Source: Candidatus Gastranaerophilales bacterium (GTDB lineage: Bacteria; Cyanobacteriota; Vampirovibrionia; Gastranaerophilales; Gastranaerophilaceae). From it: DNA of 64,000 nt. The stretch covers positions 1-64,000 of the forward strand of contig CALVAY010000009.1 in the NCBI GenBank assembly GCA_944325665.1, given 5' to 3'. Positions 46,877 through 55,175 of this stretch are shown here, piece by piece. The notes beneath the pieces were generated by a model, which had not been told where the DNA came from, ran no database searches, and saw only the letters and a program-made list of their open reading frames with translations. How positions within the stretch are numbered: the first letter of the stretch is position 1; every line of letters starts with the position of its first letter. The translations under genes were made by a program, and so were the position numbers.

Positions 46877-46900
46877 TAGAGCTTATAGCTCTACATTATA
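46877..46900 (-). promoter_or_regulatory. Promoter with palindromic operator-like site
   Basis: TATAAT (46900 to 46895, minus) predicts +1 near 46888, inside the perfect palindrome TAGAGCT-TAT-AGCTCTA (46877-46893). The palindrome is well placed for a repressor or for a 5' stem-loop. Confidence 0.55.
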
Positions 46901-46954
46901 ATTAACAAATTTTATTTACATAAATTACGAACTTAGCTTAAACTGTTACACAAA

Positions 46955-49768
46955 TTAACAATTTATTGCGTCTTGGCAGTCCTTGCAAATACCGTCGGAA
47001 TTAAGTTCACGATATTTCCAGCAACGTTCGCACTTGTGTCCTTTAGCTTTTTGAATTTTGACTTTATAACCGTCTTGTTCAAATTCGCTAATAGCTTCAA
47101 AATCAGCTTTTTCATCAACTATTGCGTGCGAAACGATGTACAAGTCGCCCAAATCATCTTTGTATTTTTCTAAAAGCTTTTGATTATCGTTATTTTCGCT
47201 AACGATTAGAACATCAACCTCAAGAGAACTTCCGACGATTTTTTCGTCCCCGCTTCGTAAAGGTTCAATCGCATGAGATACAATATCACGAGTTTTTAAA
47301 AGCTCGCTGAATTCTGCCTCAAGCTCTTCATTGTCCCACTTGGCATTAGTTTTTGGCCAATCAGAAAGCAAAATACTTTCAAGTCCGCCTCTTTGGCACT
47401 CGGGCATATTTTGCCAAATGTCTTCTGCCTGATGAGGCATAACCGGAACCAAAATTCTCGTCAGCGTTTGCAAAATCTCATACATAACGCTTTGACAAGC
47501 ACGACGCGACAGGGACTTTTTACCTGAGGTATAGAGCCTGTCTTTGACTATATCAAGATAAAAAGAGCTCAAGTCAACTGCTGCAAAGTTTTGAAGATAT
47601 TGGAAATATTTATAAAATTCATATTTTTCAAAAGCTTCATCAACGTTTTTAACCAATGTATTCAATCTTGAAAGTGCAAATTTATCTATGCTCTTCAAAT
47701 CTTCATATTCAACATAATCGCTCTTTGGATCAAAATCAAACAAGTTACCCAACAAGAACCTTGCGGTATTTCTTGTTTTTTTGAATATCTCAACAAGCTG
47801 TTTTATTATGTTTTCGCCAATTTTAATATCGTTTCTGTAATCAACACTTGCAGCCCAAAGCCTTAGTACATCTGCACCATAGACTTTTGTAACTTCTTGA
47901 GGTAAAACCACATTACCCAATGACTTAGACATCTTGCGACCTTCACCGTCAAGAACAAAGCCGTGAGTTAAAACGGTTTTATATGGTGCAATTCCTTTTG
48001 TTGCAACACAAGTTAAAAGAGAAGATTGGAACCAGCCACGGTGTTGGTCTGAACCTTCCAAGTACATTTCAACAGGGACTGTACCCAACTCGTCAGAGCG
48101 TTTTTCAACAACTGCTGACCATGACGAACCTGAATCAAACCAAACGTCCATGATGTCCGTTTCTTTTTCAAACTCATCACAACCGCATTCACACTTAAAG
48201 CCTTGTGGCATAAAGTCTTTCGCTTCGTATTTAACCCAAGCGTCAGAGGATTCTTTTTCAAATTTTTCAGCTATAAGCTTAATTGTTTCATCAGTAACAA
48301 TAGCCTTAGCGCATTTTTTGCAGTATAGAACAGGAATTGGAACACCCCAAGCTCTTTGACGGGAAATACACCAGTCAGAGCGGTTTTCAACCATATTAGA
48401 AATTCTTTTTTCGCCTGCTGCGGGAATCCACTCGACATTTTTAATTGCGTCTAATGTTTGTTTTTTATACTCGCCTACTCTTACAAACCACTGTGGAGTT
48501 GCTCTGTACATAACAGGGTTTTTACATCTCCAGCAATGCGGATAACTGTGAGTAATCGGCGATTCTTGTATTAAGGCTCCCAATTCTTTAAGTTTTTCTA
48601 TAACAATAGAATTGCCTTTGTAATAAGGTACACCTTCAAGCTCACTTACCTGAGATGTCCAACGTCCTTTTGAATCAAAAGGTGAGAAGGTTTCTATACC
48701 GTATTTTTGGCAAACTTCCCAGTCTTCAAGACCATGACCGGGGGCAGTGTGTACGGCACCGGTACCCGCTTCAAGCGTTACGTGCTCTCCGACTAAAATC
48801 GGCGAAAATCTGTCATACATAGGATGTTTTGTTTTCAGATTTTCAAGTTTAATACCCAAAACTGTTGAGCCAAGAAGTTTTATATCTTCCCATTCAACAT
48901 CTTTTGTATAGCTTTCCAAAAGCTCTTTTGCAACGATGTAGTTTGCACCTTGATATTCAAAAATTTGATATTCAAAGTCAGGGTGCAAGCTGATAGCCAT
49001 ATTTGAAGGAATTGTCCAAGGAGTTGTTGTCCAAATTATGCTATACAGAGGCAAGTTCGAATTAACATTTGCCATTTCATAAATTTTCTTGCAATCTTCA
49101 TCAATAAATTTAAACTTAACGTAAATTGATTGAGATGTATGATCAGCATACTCAACTTCGGCTTCAGCAAGCGCTGTTTCGCAACTTGCACACCAATAAA
49201 CAGGTTTTAAACCTTTTTCAATGTATCCTTTTTTGTACATTTCGTAAAAAACGCGAATTTGTTGAGCTTCAAACTCAGGGGCAATTGACAAATAAGGATT
49301 TTCCCAATTTCCCCAAACACCAAGACGCTTAAAGTTTGCTTCCTGACCTTTTAAGTTTTTAAGAGCAAACTCTCTGCATTTTTGCCTTAATTCATAAGGG
49401 GTGATTGCTTCTCTTCCGCCTTTTATGTTTTTTACAACCGCATTTTCAATAGGCAAACCATGTGCGTCATAACCGGGGACATAAGGAGCATAGTAACCCT
49501 TTTGCGATTTATATTTAACAACAATATCTTTTAAGATTTTATTAAGTGCCGTTCCTATGTGAATTTTATCCGAACTAAGGTAAGGGGGGCCGTCGTGAAG
49601 AATGAATTTATTAGCTTTATCTCTTTGCTCAATATTTTTTTCATAAATTTTGTTTTCTTCCCAAAATTTTTGAATTTCAACCTCTCTTACAGGGGCATTT
49701 GCACGCATTGCAAGAGTTGTTTGCGGCAGATTAAGCGTATTTTTAAATTCTTTTTTTTCCTCTGACAT
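46955..49768 (-). CDS. ileS: Isoleucyl-tRNA synthetase
   Basis: This 937-residue class I synthetase charges tRNA-Ile. The HIGH-like motif appears as KIHIGTALNK after DGPPYLSSD, and the KMSKS motif is exact in GRKMSKSLGN. The editing domain includes WTTTPWTIPSNMAISLHPD. The WCISRQRAWGVPIPV stretch, the anticodon-binding domain and a C-terminal zinc finger (CERCW, then CKDC) complete the bacterial-type enzyme. The finger is usual in bacterial-type IleS and absent in the eukaryote-like form linked to mupirocin resistance. GAGG precedes the ATG. Nothing is fused or missing. Confidence 0.98.
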   Translation of the reverse strand: MSEEKKEFKNTLNLPQTTLAMRANAPVREVEIQKFWEENKIYEKNIEQRDKANKFILHDGPPYLSSDKIHIGTALNKILKDIVVKYKSQKGYYAPYVPGYDAHGLPIENAVVKNIKGGREAITPYELRQKCREFALKNLKGQEANFKRLGVWGNWENPYLSIAPEFEAQQIRVFYEMYKKGYIEKGLKPVYWCASCETALAEAEVEYADHTSQSIYVKFKFIDEDCKKIYEMANVNSNLPLYSIIWTTTPWTIPSNMAISLHPDFEYQIFEYQGANYIVAKELLESYTKDVEWEDIKLLGSTVLGIKLENLKTKHPMYDRFSPILVGEHVTLEAGTGAVHTAPGHGLEDWEVCQKYGIETFSPFDSKGRWTSQVSELEGVPYYKGNSIVIEKLKELGALIQESPITHSYPHCWRCKNPVMYRATPQWFVRVGEYKKQTLDAIKNVEWIPAAGEKRISNMVENRSDWCISRQRAWGVPIPVLYCKKCAKAIVTDETIKLIAEKFEKESSDAWVKYEAKDFMPQGFKCECGCDEFEKETDIMDVWFDSGSSWSAVVEKRSDELGTVPVEMYLEGSDQHRGWFQSSLLTCVATKGIAPYKTVLTHGFVLDGEGRKMSKSLGNVVLPQEVTKVYGADVLRLWAASVDYRNDIKIGENIIKQLVEIFKKTRNTARFLLGNLFDFDPKSDYVEYEDLKSIDKFALSRLNTLVKNVDEAFEKYEFYKYFQYLQNFAAVDLSSFYLDIVKDRLYTSGKKSLSRRACQSVMYEILQTLTRILVPVMPHQAEDIWQNMPECQRGGLESILLSDWPKTNAKWDNEELEAEFSELLKTRDIVSHAIEPLRSGDEKIVGSSLEVDVLIVSENNDNQKLLEKYKDDLGDLYIVSHAIVDEKADFEAISEFEQDGYKVKIQKAKGHKCERCWKYRELNSDGICKDCQDAINC

Positions 49769-49909
49769 ATCCTTAAATCCTCTTTTATTCGGTATAACAA
49801 TATTCTATGACAAAAAAAATTAAATTCAAAATTCAAAAAAGTTAACATTGTGTCAATTATTTAACTTCAGCTTACTTGTAAAACCGTGTGTTAACAAGAA
49901 AGCTTTTTT

Positions 49910-50887
49910 ATGTTAAATATTTCCCCAAATTTTACCACCCTAAAAAGCAGCACTGTAAAAAGTCCGCTATCTAAATTTATCTCCTTCAAAGGCAATATTC
50001 AGCAAAACACTCAAGACGCCTTTGTCAAATCACAGGTCAATAACGGAGAAAAGACCGTATCTCAATGCATACGAGAACTTGAAGAACAAGGTTATAGGGC
50101 ATTTAGACAGGGTGATTTTGAACAATGCGCCGAAAATTTGAAAAAAGCGGTAATTTTAAACCCGAATTCGGCACAATCTTGGCATGCGCTCGGCAGCGCT
50201 CAAAGAGAACTCGGGGAATACGAAGAAGCAATTGAAAGCTATACCCAAGCATTTAACTTAAGACCCGACAGTGCAAACAGTGTAGGTTTAAGAGGTCTTA
50301 CAAAGGCAAAATACGCTCAAGAACTAAAAGAAAGCGACCCAATCAGGTCAAAAAGCCTTTATCTTGAGGCAATCAAAGATTACGACACAAGCCTTGATTT
50401 AAGAGAAAATGCAGAATTTTACGATTATAAAGTAAGTGCTTTAATGGCTACAAGCAGCTACAAACAAGCAATTGAAACTCTTGAGGAAAGTATTTCATTT
50501 CTTGAGGAAGAGCTTATAAAACAGCCAAACAGTTCAAAAATAAAAGCCAAACTCGCCCAAGCACACCACAGAAAAGGAATATGCCTTTATATAACGGCAT
50601 CAAGTCCGCGTTCAGGCATTAACAACAAAGCCTATGACGAATTTACAAAAGCACTTGAATATGCGCCAAATTCAGCCAATACATACTATGAAAGGGCAAA
50701 AGTCGGCAGAAGAATAAATTTCGACAATGCAAAACAAGACGCTCTTAAGGCAATCAAGCTTGCACCAAACAGGGCTCGCTATTATGAACTTTTGGGCAAT
50801 ATGCTCATTATGAGCGACGATGAAGATGAAAGACAAGAGGGCTTTAACTATCTTGCAACGGGAATTTTCCTAAACAGCGGCAAATAA
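49910..50887 (+). CDS. TPR protein with N-terminal FKG signature
   Basis: A 325-residue protein with no signal peptide. The first ~30 residues are Ser/Thr/Lys-rich and end FISFKGN (23-29), an F-K-G signature also seen in the lytic transglycosylase at 15698. Tetratricopeptide repeats then fill most of residues 50-320: GYRAFRQGDFEQCAENLKKA, SWHALGSAQRELGEYEEAI and further units. It is expected to be a protein-interaction scaffold. It stands alone between ileS (divergent) and hisG. No Shine-Dalgarno sequence is obvious, only AAGAAAG 8-14 bases before the ATG. Confidence 0.85.
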   Translation: MLNISPNFTTLKSSTVKSPLSKFISFKGNIQQNTQDAFVKSQVNNGEKTVSQCIRELEEQGYRAFRQGDFEQCAENLKKAVILNPNSAQSWHALGSAQRELGEYEEAIESYTQAFNLRPDSANSVGLRGLTKAKYAQELKESDPIRSKSLYLEAIKDYDTSLDLRENAEFYDYKVSALMATSSYKQAIETLEESISFLEEELIKQPNSSKIKAKLAQAHHRKGICLYITASSPRSGINNKAYDEFTKALEYAPNSANTYYERAKVGRRINFDNAKQDALKAIKLAPNRARYYELLGNMLIMSDDEDERQEGFNYLATGIFLNSGK

Positions 50888-50895
50888 GAAGCTTC

Positions 50896-50923
50896 TTGCT
50901 TAAAAAGTTTTATGTGCTAAGCT
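50896..50923 (+). promoter_or_regulatory. Promoter of hisG-mazG, leaderless geometry
   Basis: TTGCTT (50896-50901), 16-base spacer and extended -10 TGC-TAAGCT (hexamer 50918-50923), then six T and ATG at 50930. Confidence 0.65.
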
Positions 50924-50929
50924 TTTTTT

Positions 50930-51799
50930 ATGGACAATACATTAAAAATAGCTATCCCAAACAAGGGAAGACTTTCAACAAAAATTTATGAACTTTTAAA
51001 CAACGCAGGTCTTAGCTTTGGCACAAAAGACGAAAGATGTCTTAAAATTGCAACCAAAGACGGAAAGTATTCTTTAATTTTCGTCAGAACTCAAGATATA
51101 CCGAGATTTTTGGATGCAAAAGTAGCCGATGTAGGTTTTACCGGCTGGGATGTTGTTGTTGAATCAAAAGTTGAGTTAGACAAGGTTAAAGAGTTTGACT
51201 TTGGCGGCTGCGAAATGGTTGTTGCGGTTAAAGACGACGACCCTTATGTAACGGCTGCGGATTTACCCGATGAAATAAACGTTGCAACATCTTTCCCAAA
51301 CATTGCAAAAGATTATTTTGAAAAATTGGGCAAAAAGGCAAAAGTAATTGAAGTATCAGGAGCGGTTGAAATTACACCTTCTCTTGGCCTTTCAGATGTT
51401 GTTATAGATATAACTTCAACAGGCTCAACTCTTAAATCAAACAGATTAAGAATTATAGACAAAATTTTAAAATCAACTGCCGTTGTCGTTGCAAGAAAAA
51501 ATCTTGAAGAAGATAAACAGAAGAAATTAAATTCTTTAATGAGAGCCCTAAACTCCGTTATTGACGCTCAAGAGAAAAAATACTTAATGGTGCATGTGCC
51601 AAAAGATAAAATCGAAGAAGTTAAAAGCTTTATGCCGGGGCTTTCTTCACCTACCGTTACACAGCTTTGGGGCGATAATGACAATGTCGTTATTCACGTT
51701 GTAGTTGATAAAGACAAGGTTTACGACAGCATTGACCACCTAAAAGCCATTGGCGGTAAAGGAATTTTGATTTTAACAGTTGATCAAATGGTGCAATAA
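50930..51799 (+). CDS. hisG: ATP phosphoribosyltransferase, long form
   Basis: This 289-residue first enzyme of histidine biosynthesis joins ATP and PRPP. The N-terminal catalytic half starts KIAIPNKGRL and contains the VGFTGWDV and SGAVEITPSLGLSDVVIDITSTGSTL stretches that bind PRPP. The C-terminal ~75 residues form the ACT-like regulatory domain that makes it the self-sufficient long form (HisG-L), needing no HisZ and normally inhibited by histidine. No other his gene is adjacent. Its stop codon shares one base with the mazG start (TAATG), so the two are coupled. Confidence 0.97.
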   Translation: MDNTLKIAIPNKGRLSTKIYELLNNAGLSFGTKDERCLKIATKDGKYSLIFVRTQDIPRFLDAKVADVGFTGWDVVVESKVELDKVKEFDFGGCEMVVAVKDDDPYVTAADLPDEINVATSFPNIAKDYFEKLGKKAKVIEVSGAVEITPSLGLSDVVIDITSTGSTLKSNRLRIIDKILKSTAVVVARKNLEEDKQKKLNSLMRALNSVIDAQEKKYLMVHVPKDKIEEVKSFMPGLSSPTVTQLWGDNDNVVIHVVVDKDKVYDSIDHLKAIGGKGILILTVDQMVQ

Positions 51800-52560
51800 T
51801 GAAGAGCAATATTGAAAAACTCCTTGAGACAATGAGAATTTTAAGGAGTGAAAACGGCTGCAAATGGGACAGAGAGCAGACTCATAAAAGTGTTCGCGAA
51901 AATATGCTTGAAGAGGCTTATGAAGCAGTAGATGCAATCAATTCGGGCGATATGAAACACTTAAGAGAAGAGCTTGGCGATGTACTCTTGCAAGTTGTTC
52001 TGCACGCTCAAATTGCGGACGATGAAGGTCAGTTTAATTTTGACGATGTTGCAAAAACCATTAACGAAAAGCTTATTCACCGCCACCCGCACGTTTTTTC
52101 AGATACTAAAGTAAAAGATGTTAAAGAAATTTTATCCAACTGGGAAAAATTAAAACTTGAGGAAAAACCCCACAGAAAAAGTGTTTTAGACGGAATTTCA
52201 AAATCCCAAAGCGCACTTATGAAGGCACAGAAAATCTCTAAAAAAGCAGTAAGAGTTGGCTTTGAGTGGCAAAATCTTGAGCAGCTAAAAGAGTGTATCA
52301 AAAGCGAATTCATAGAGTTTGAAAACGCCAAAACCCAGCAGGAAAAAGAGGAAGAGTTCGGCGATATTCTCTTTGCCCTTGTAAATCTTGCACGTTGGAA
52401 CAAGATTGATGCCGAGCAAGCGTTAAACATTGCAAATGAAAAATTTACAAAAAGATTTAGAAAAATGGAAGAAATTGCCCAAAAACCGCTCGAAGATTTG
52501 ACTTTTGAAGAATGGGAAGAGCTTTGGGCAAAAGCCAAAAAGCTTTGCCTAAATCCCTAG
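51799..52560 (+). CDS. mazG: Nucleoside triphosphate pyrophosphohydrolase MazG
   Basis: A 253-residue protein with two MazG domains. The first holds the acidic helices EEAYEAVDAIN and LREELGDVLLQVV; the second (~residues 165-250) holds KSEFIEFE and EEEFGDILFALVNLARW. The family pair hydrolyses noncanonical NTPs and affects (p)ppGpp-linked stress. The HPHVF motif between them is standard, and both EExxE/ExxD metal sites are kept in the two halves. Translation is coupled to hisG. Confidence 0.96.
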   Translation: MKSNIEKLLETMRILRSENGCKWDREQTHKSVRENMLEEAYEAVDAINSGDMKHLREELGDVLLQVVLHAQIADDEGQFNFDDVAKTINEKLIHRHPHVFSDTKVKDVKEILSNWEKLKLEEKPHRKSVLDGISKSQSALMKAQKISKKAVRVGFEWQNLEQLKECIKSEFIEFENAKTQQEKEEEFGDILFALVNLARWNKIDAEQALNIANEKFTKRFRKMEEIAQKPLEDLTFEEWEELWAKAKKLCLNP

Positions 52561-52566
52561 TTCAAC

Positions 52567-52595
52567 TTTACAGATAGGCACTTTTGGCATATAAT
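52567..52595 (+). promoter_or_regulatory. Promoter of the 52602 phosphoesterase-like gene, leaderless geometry
   Basis: TTTACA (52567-52572), an exact 17-base spacer and perfect TATAAT (52590-52595) precede TAGCCT and ATG at 52602. It is one of the best promoters in the window, starting at the ATG. Confidence 0.78.
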
Positions 52596-52601
52596 TAGCC
52601 T

Positions 52602-53429
52602 ATGAAAAAATTAGTTTTATTTTTCATGATTTTAGTTTTCAACTGCAATTTTGCGTACGCTAACAGTGTTGAATTCAGTGTTGTTTCAAATGTCGGCTTA
52701 AAAACAGACACAAGCGTCAAAAACGCTCAAGCGCTGACGCCCTCCATTGAAAACTTTTTTGAAACAATTAATCAAATAAACTCTTCAGATAGCGATTTTA
52801 CGTTGTTTTTAGGTGATAACATTAAAGATGCAAACAAATACAACCTTGTAATGTTTGCAAAAATTCTAAGAAAGTTGAAAAAGCCCGTTTATTCAATTTA
52901 CGGCGACAGCGATATTTCACAGACAAAAAAGCTTGATAGCAAAGAGTATTGGCGCGTTTTAAATCTTTTTTCACAAAACAGGACAAAAGACCTGCCTCAA
53001 GTAAAAAAGATAAAAGGCTTTGTATTTGTATTTATTGACGGAGTAAACCAGTTTATCCCCACAAGATACGGCTACTACAAGGAAGACCAAACGGCTTGGC
53101 TTGATAACACTTTAAGAAAGTATAAAAAAGACCCTGTTATAATAGTCGGACATTACCCGATTTTTGCATCGCAAAGAATAGGTGAAGATATTTTGCCAAA
53201 TAAAATTGAAAATCTTCATACTGTACTTTCTAAGCACAACAACGTAATTGCAATTATTTCGGGTCATCATAACATTGAGGATGAGTATGTAGTGAATGGG
53301 ATATACAACATTAGCACTCAGTCTTTAGAAAAATCTCAAGAATACAAAAAAGTTTTAATTGATTACGATAAGAGAACAAAAAAAACACTGGTAAAAACAA
53401 GAATATATAAGGTAGAGAAGGAAATATAA
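52602..53429 (+). CDS. Exported calcineurin-like phosphoesterase, active site degenerate
   Basis: A 275-residue protein with a signal peptide (MKKLVLFFMIL, cleavage likely near AYA at 20-22). The calcineurin-like fold is traced by LFLGDNIKD (GD motif), YGDSDIS (where GNHD is expected), IVGHYPIF (GHxP) and ISGHHNIED (GHHN). The first motif DxH is missing, reading VVSNVG, so at least two metal ligands are lost. It may be a non-catalytic relative or use a single metal. It starts under a strong leaderless promoter and is nine bases upstream of a GT39 glycosyltransferase, so it may share that transcript. Confidence 0.8.
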   Translation: MKKLVLFFMILVFNCNFAYANSVEFSVVSNVGLKTDTSVKNAQALTPSIENFFETINQINSSDSDFTLFLGDNIKDANKYNLVMFAKILRKLKKPVYSIYGDSDISQTKKLDSKEYWRVLNLFSQNRTKDLPQVKKIKGFVFVFIDGVNQFIPTRYGYYKEDQTAWLDNTLRKYKKDPVIIVGHYPIFASQRIGEDILPNKIENLHTVLSKHNNVIAIISGHHNIEDEYVVNGIYNISTQSLEKSQEYKKVLIDYDKRTKKTLVKTRIYKVEKEI

Positions 53430-53438
53430 GGAGTATTT

Positions 53439-55175
53439 ATGGAAAAAGCCTACGAAAAAATTAAGATGTTTTTCTCCAAATATTCGAGCATTGTAAATGT
53501 CGTAATATTGGGTCTTTTTTGCTATCTTTTCTTATTCCACAATTTAGGATTATATCCCCTTGTGGACATAGACGAAACAAGATATGTAAATATGTCGCGC
53601 GATATGTTTGTAATGAAAGATTATGTAACACCATACTTGAATTTTGAACCGTTTCTTGAAAAACCGCCTCTGTATTTTTGGCTAAATGTAGTTTGTTATC
53701 ACATCTTTGGCGATACAAGCGTTTTTGTTTCACGTTTTTCAAATGCGCTTCTTGCAGCTTTCAGCGTATTTTTCACATACTTTTTTGCTGCAAAAGCAAT
53801 GCGCTCAAAGTCTTACGGCTTAATCAGCGCATTTGTTTTATTATCTTCAGTTTGGTTTTTACTTCTTTCACACATTGCAATTTTGGATATGGGCTTTATG
53901 GCTTTTTCTATGGCTGCTATATATAGCGCCATTCTTACCCAATTTTGTAAAGAAGAAAATAAAAAATACGGCTGGTGGGCAGCATACTTATTTATGGCGT
54001 TTTCTGTACTTGCAAAAGGCCTAATCGGAATTATAATTCCTGCAATGGTAGTATTTTTAACCTTCTTGGCTACAAGAAAAGTAAAAGAACTTTTTCAACC
54101 GGCAAATATTATCCCCGGTATTATAATTTTTCTTTTAGTTTCTCTTCCTTGGCATATATTAATCTACAAAGCAAACGGGGTAGTTTGGTTTAATGACTAC
54201 ATTGTAAAACACCACTTTGCAAGATTCTTGGACTCTTCAATGGGTCTTGGAAGAAAACAACCGTTCTTGTTTTACGTGCCAATTATTCTGACAGGCATAA
54301 TGCCTTGGACTATTTCCTTTTTGGTGCAAATCTTCAGAGGTATCAAATCGGCACTTAAAAACTATAAGGCAACAAAATCAATTAAGGTAATATTCACATC
54401 CGATACAAATGACAAGAAAATTATACTTTTTGCGGTAATTTACGCACTTTCAACATTAGTTTTCTTCTCAGTATCAAGCTCTAAATTGCCGACATACGCA
54501 CTTACTTTATTCCCCGCACTAGCCTTAATCATAGGTTATTTCTGGTGGGGCTATGTTTGCTTTGACAAATATACTAAAAATATTAAAGTTTCAAGCTTGA
54601 TTACTTTTATCATTCTGATATTGGCAGGCATTATAGGCGCATTTATGACCTATTTCCCGCCAAAGGGTTTAGAAGCTTATATGGCAATATTTCAACCCTT
54701 TAGCGCAATAACTTGCGGTTGGTTTATTGTAGTACCTTTAATAGGTTGCTTGTGCATGATAGCCAAAAACCGCTCACTGCTTTTTGTTTCAAAAGTTATA
54801 TTTATGCTTGGCGTTATGATGATTACAACAGTTCATCTGTTCCCTGCTATTATGGCTTTTGGACAATACGAACTTGAAGAGTTTTCAAAGATTGCAGCAG
54901 CAGGGCCAAACGGCACAAAACTTGTCAGCTTTGGTTTTGCAAAAAAATATTCCCTTATGAACGATTTTGAAAGAAAAATCACTTATATTACGGGCACAAC
55001 AAGCTCTGACATAAACGACCTAAGAGCAGCCACAGCTTGCAAAAACTGTTTAATATATTTGATTATCAAAAACGATTCAAAAGATTCACTTAACTCTCAA
55101 GGAGTGATAAAAGGTTTTGAAGTTGTAAAAACAATGCCAAAATACACCCTTTTAATTAAAAACAAAAACTTCTAA
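53439..55175 (+). CDS. ArnT/PMT-like GT39-family glycosyltransferase
   Basis: A 578-residue membrane protein with about 12-13 hydrophobic helices. It belongs to the GT-C superfamily: DIDETRYVNMSRDM carries the essential acidic residues of the first luminal loop, and YLNFEPFLEKPPLYFWL is the ArnT/PMT signature. Such enzymes transfer a sugar from a polyprenyl-phosphate donor to lipid A or protein in the periplasm. The acceptor is unknown. The GT2 at 14742 might supply the lipid-linked sugar. The ATG follows AAGGAG. The stop shares CTAA with the convergent kinase. Confidence 0.9.
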   Translation: MEKAYEKIKMFFSKYSSIVNVVILGLFCYLFLFHNLGLYPLVDIDETRYVNMSRDMFVMKDYVTPYLNFEPFLEKPPLYFWLNVVCYHIFGDTSVFVSRFSNALLAAFSVFFTYFFAAKAMRSKSYGLISAFVLLSSVWFLLLSHIAILDMGFMAFSMAAIYSAILTQFCKEENKKYGWWAAYLFMAFSVLAKGLIGIIIPAMVVFLTFLATRKVKELFQPANIIPGIIIFLLVSLPWHILIYKANGVVWFNDYIVKHHFARFLDSSMGLGRKQPFLFYVPIILTGIMPWTISFLVQIFRGIKSALKNYKATKSIKVIFTSDTNDKKIILFAVIYALSTLVFFSVSSSKLPTYALTLFPALALIIGYFWWGYVCFDKYTKNIKVSSLITFIILILAGIIGAFMTYFPPKGLEAYMAIFQPFSAITCGWFIVVPLIGCLCMIAKNRSLLFVSKVIFMLGVMMITTVHLFPAIMAFGQYELEEFSKIAAAGPNGTKLVSFGFAKKYSLMNDFERKITYITGTTSSDINDLRAATACKNCLIYLIIKNDSKDSLNSQGVIKGFEVVKTMPKYTLLIKNKNF

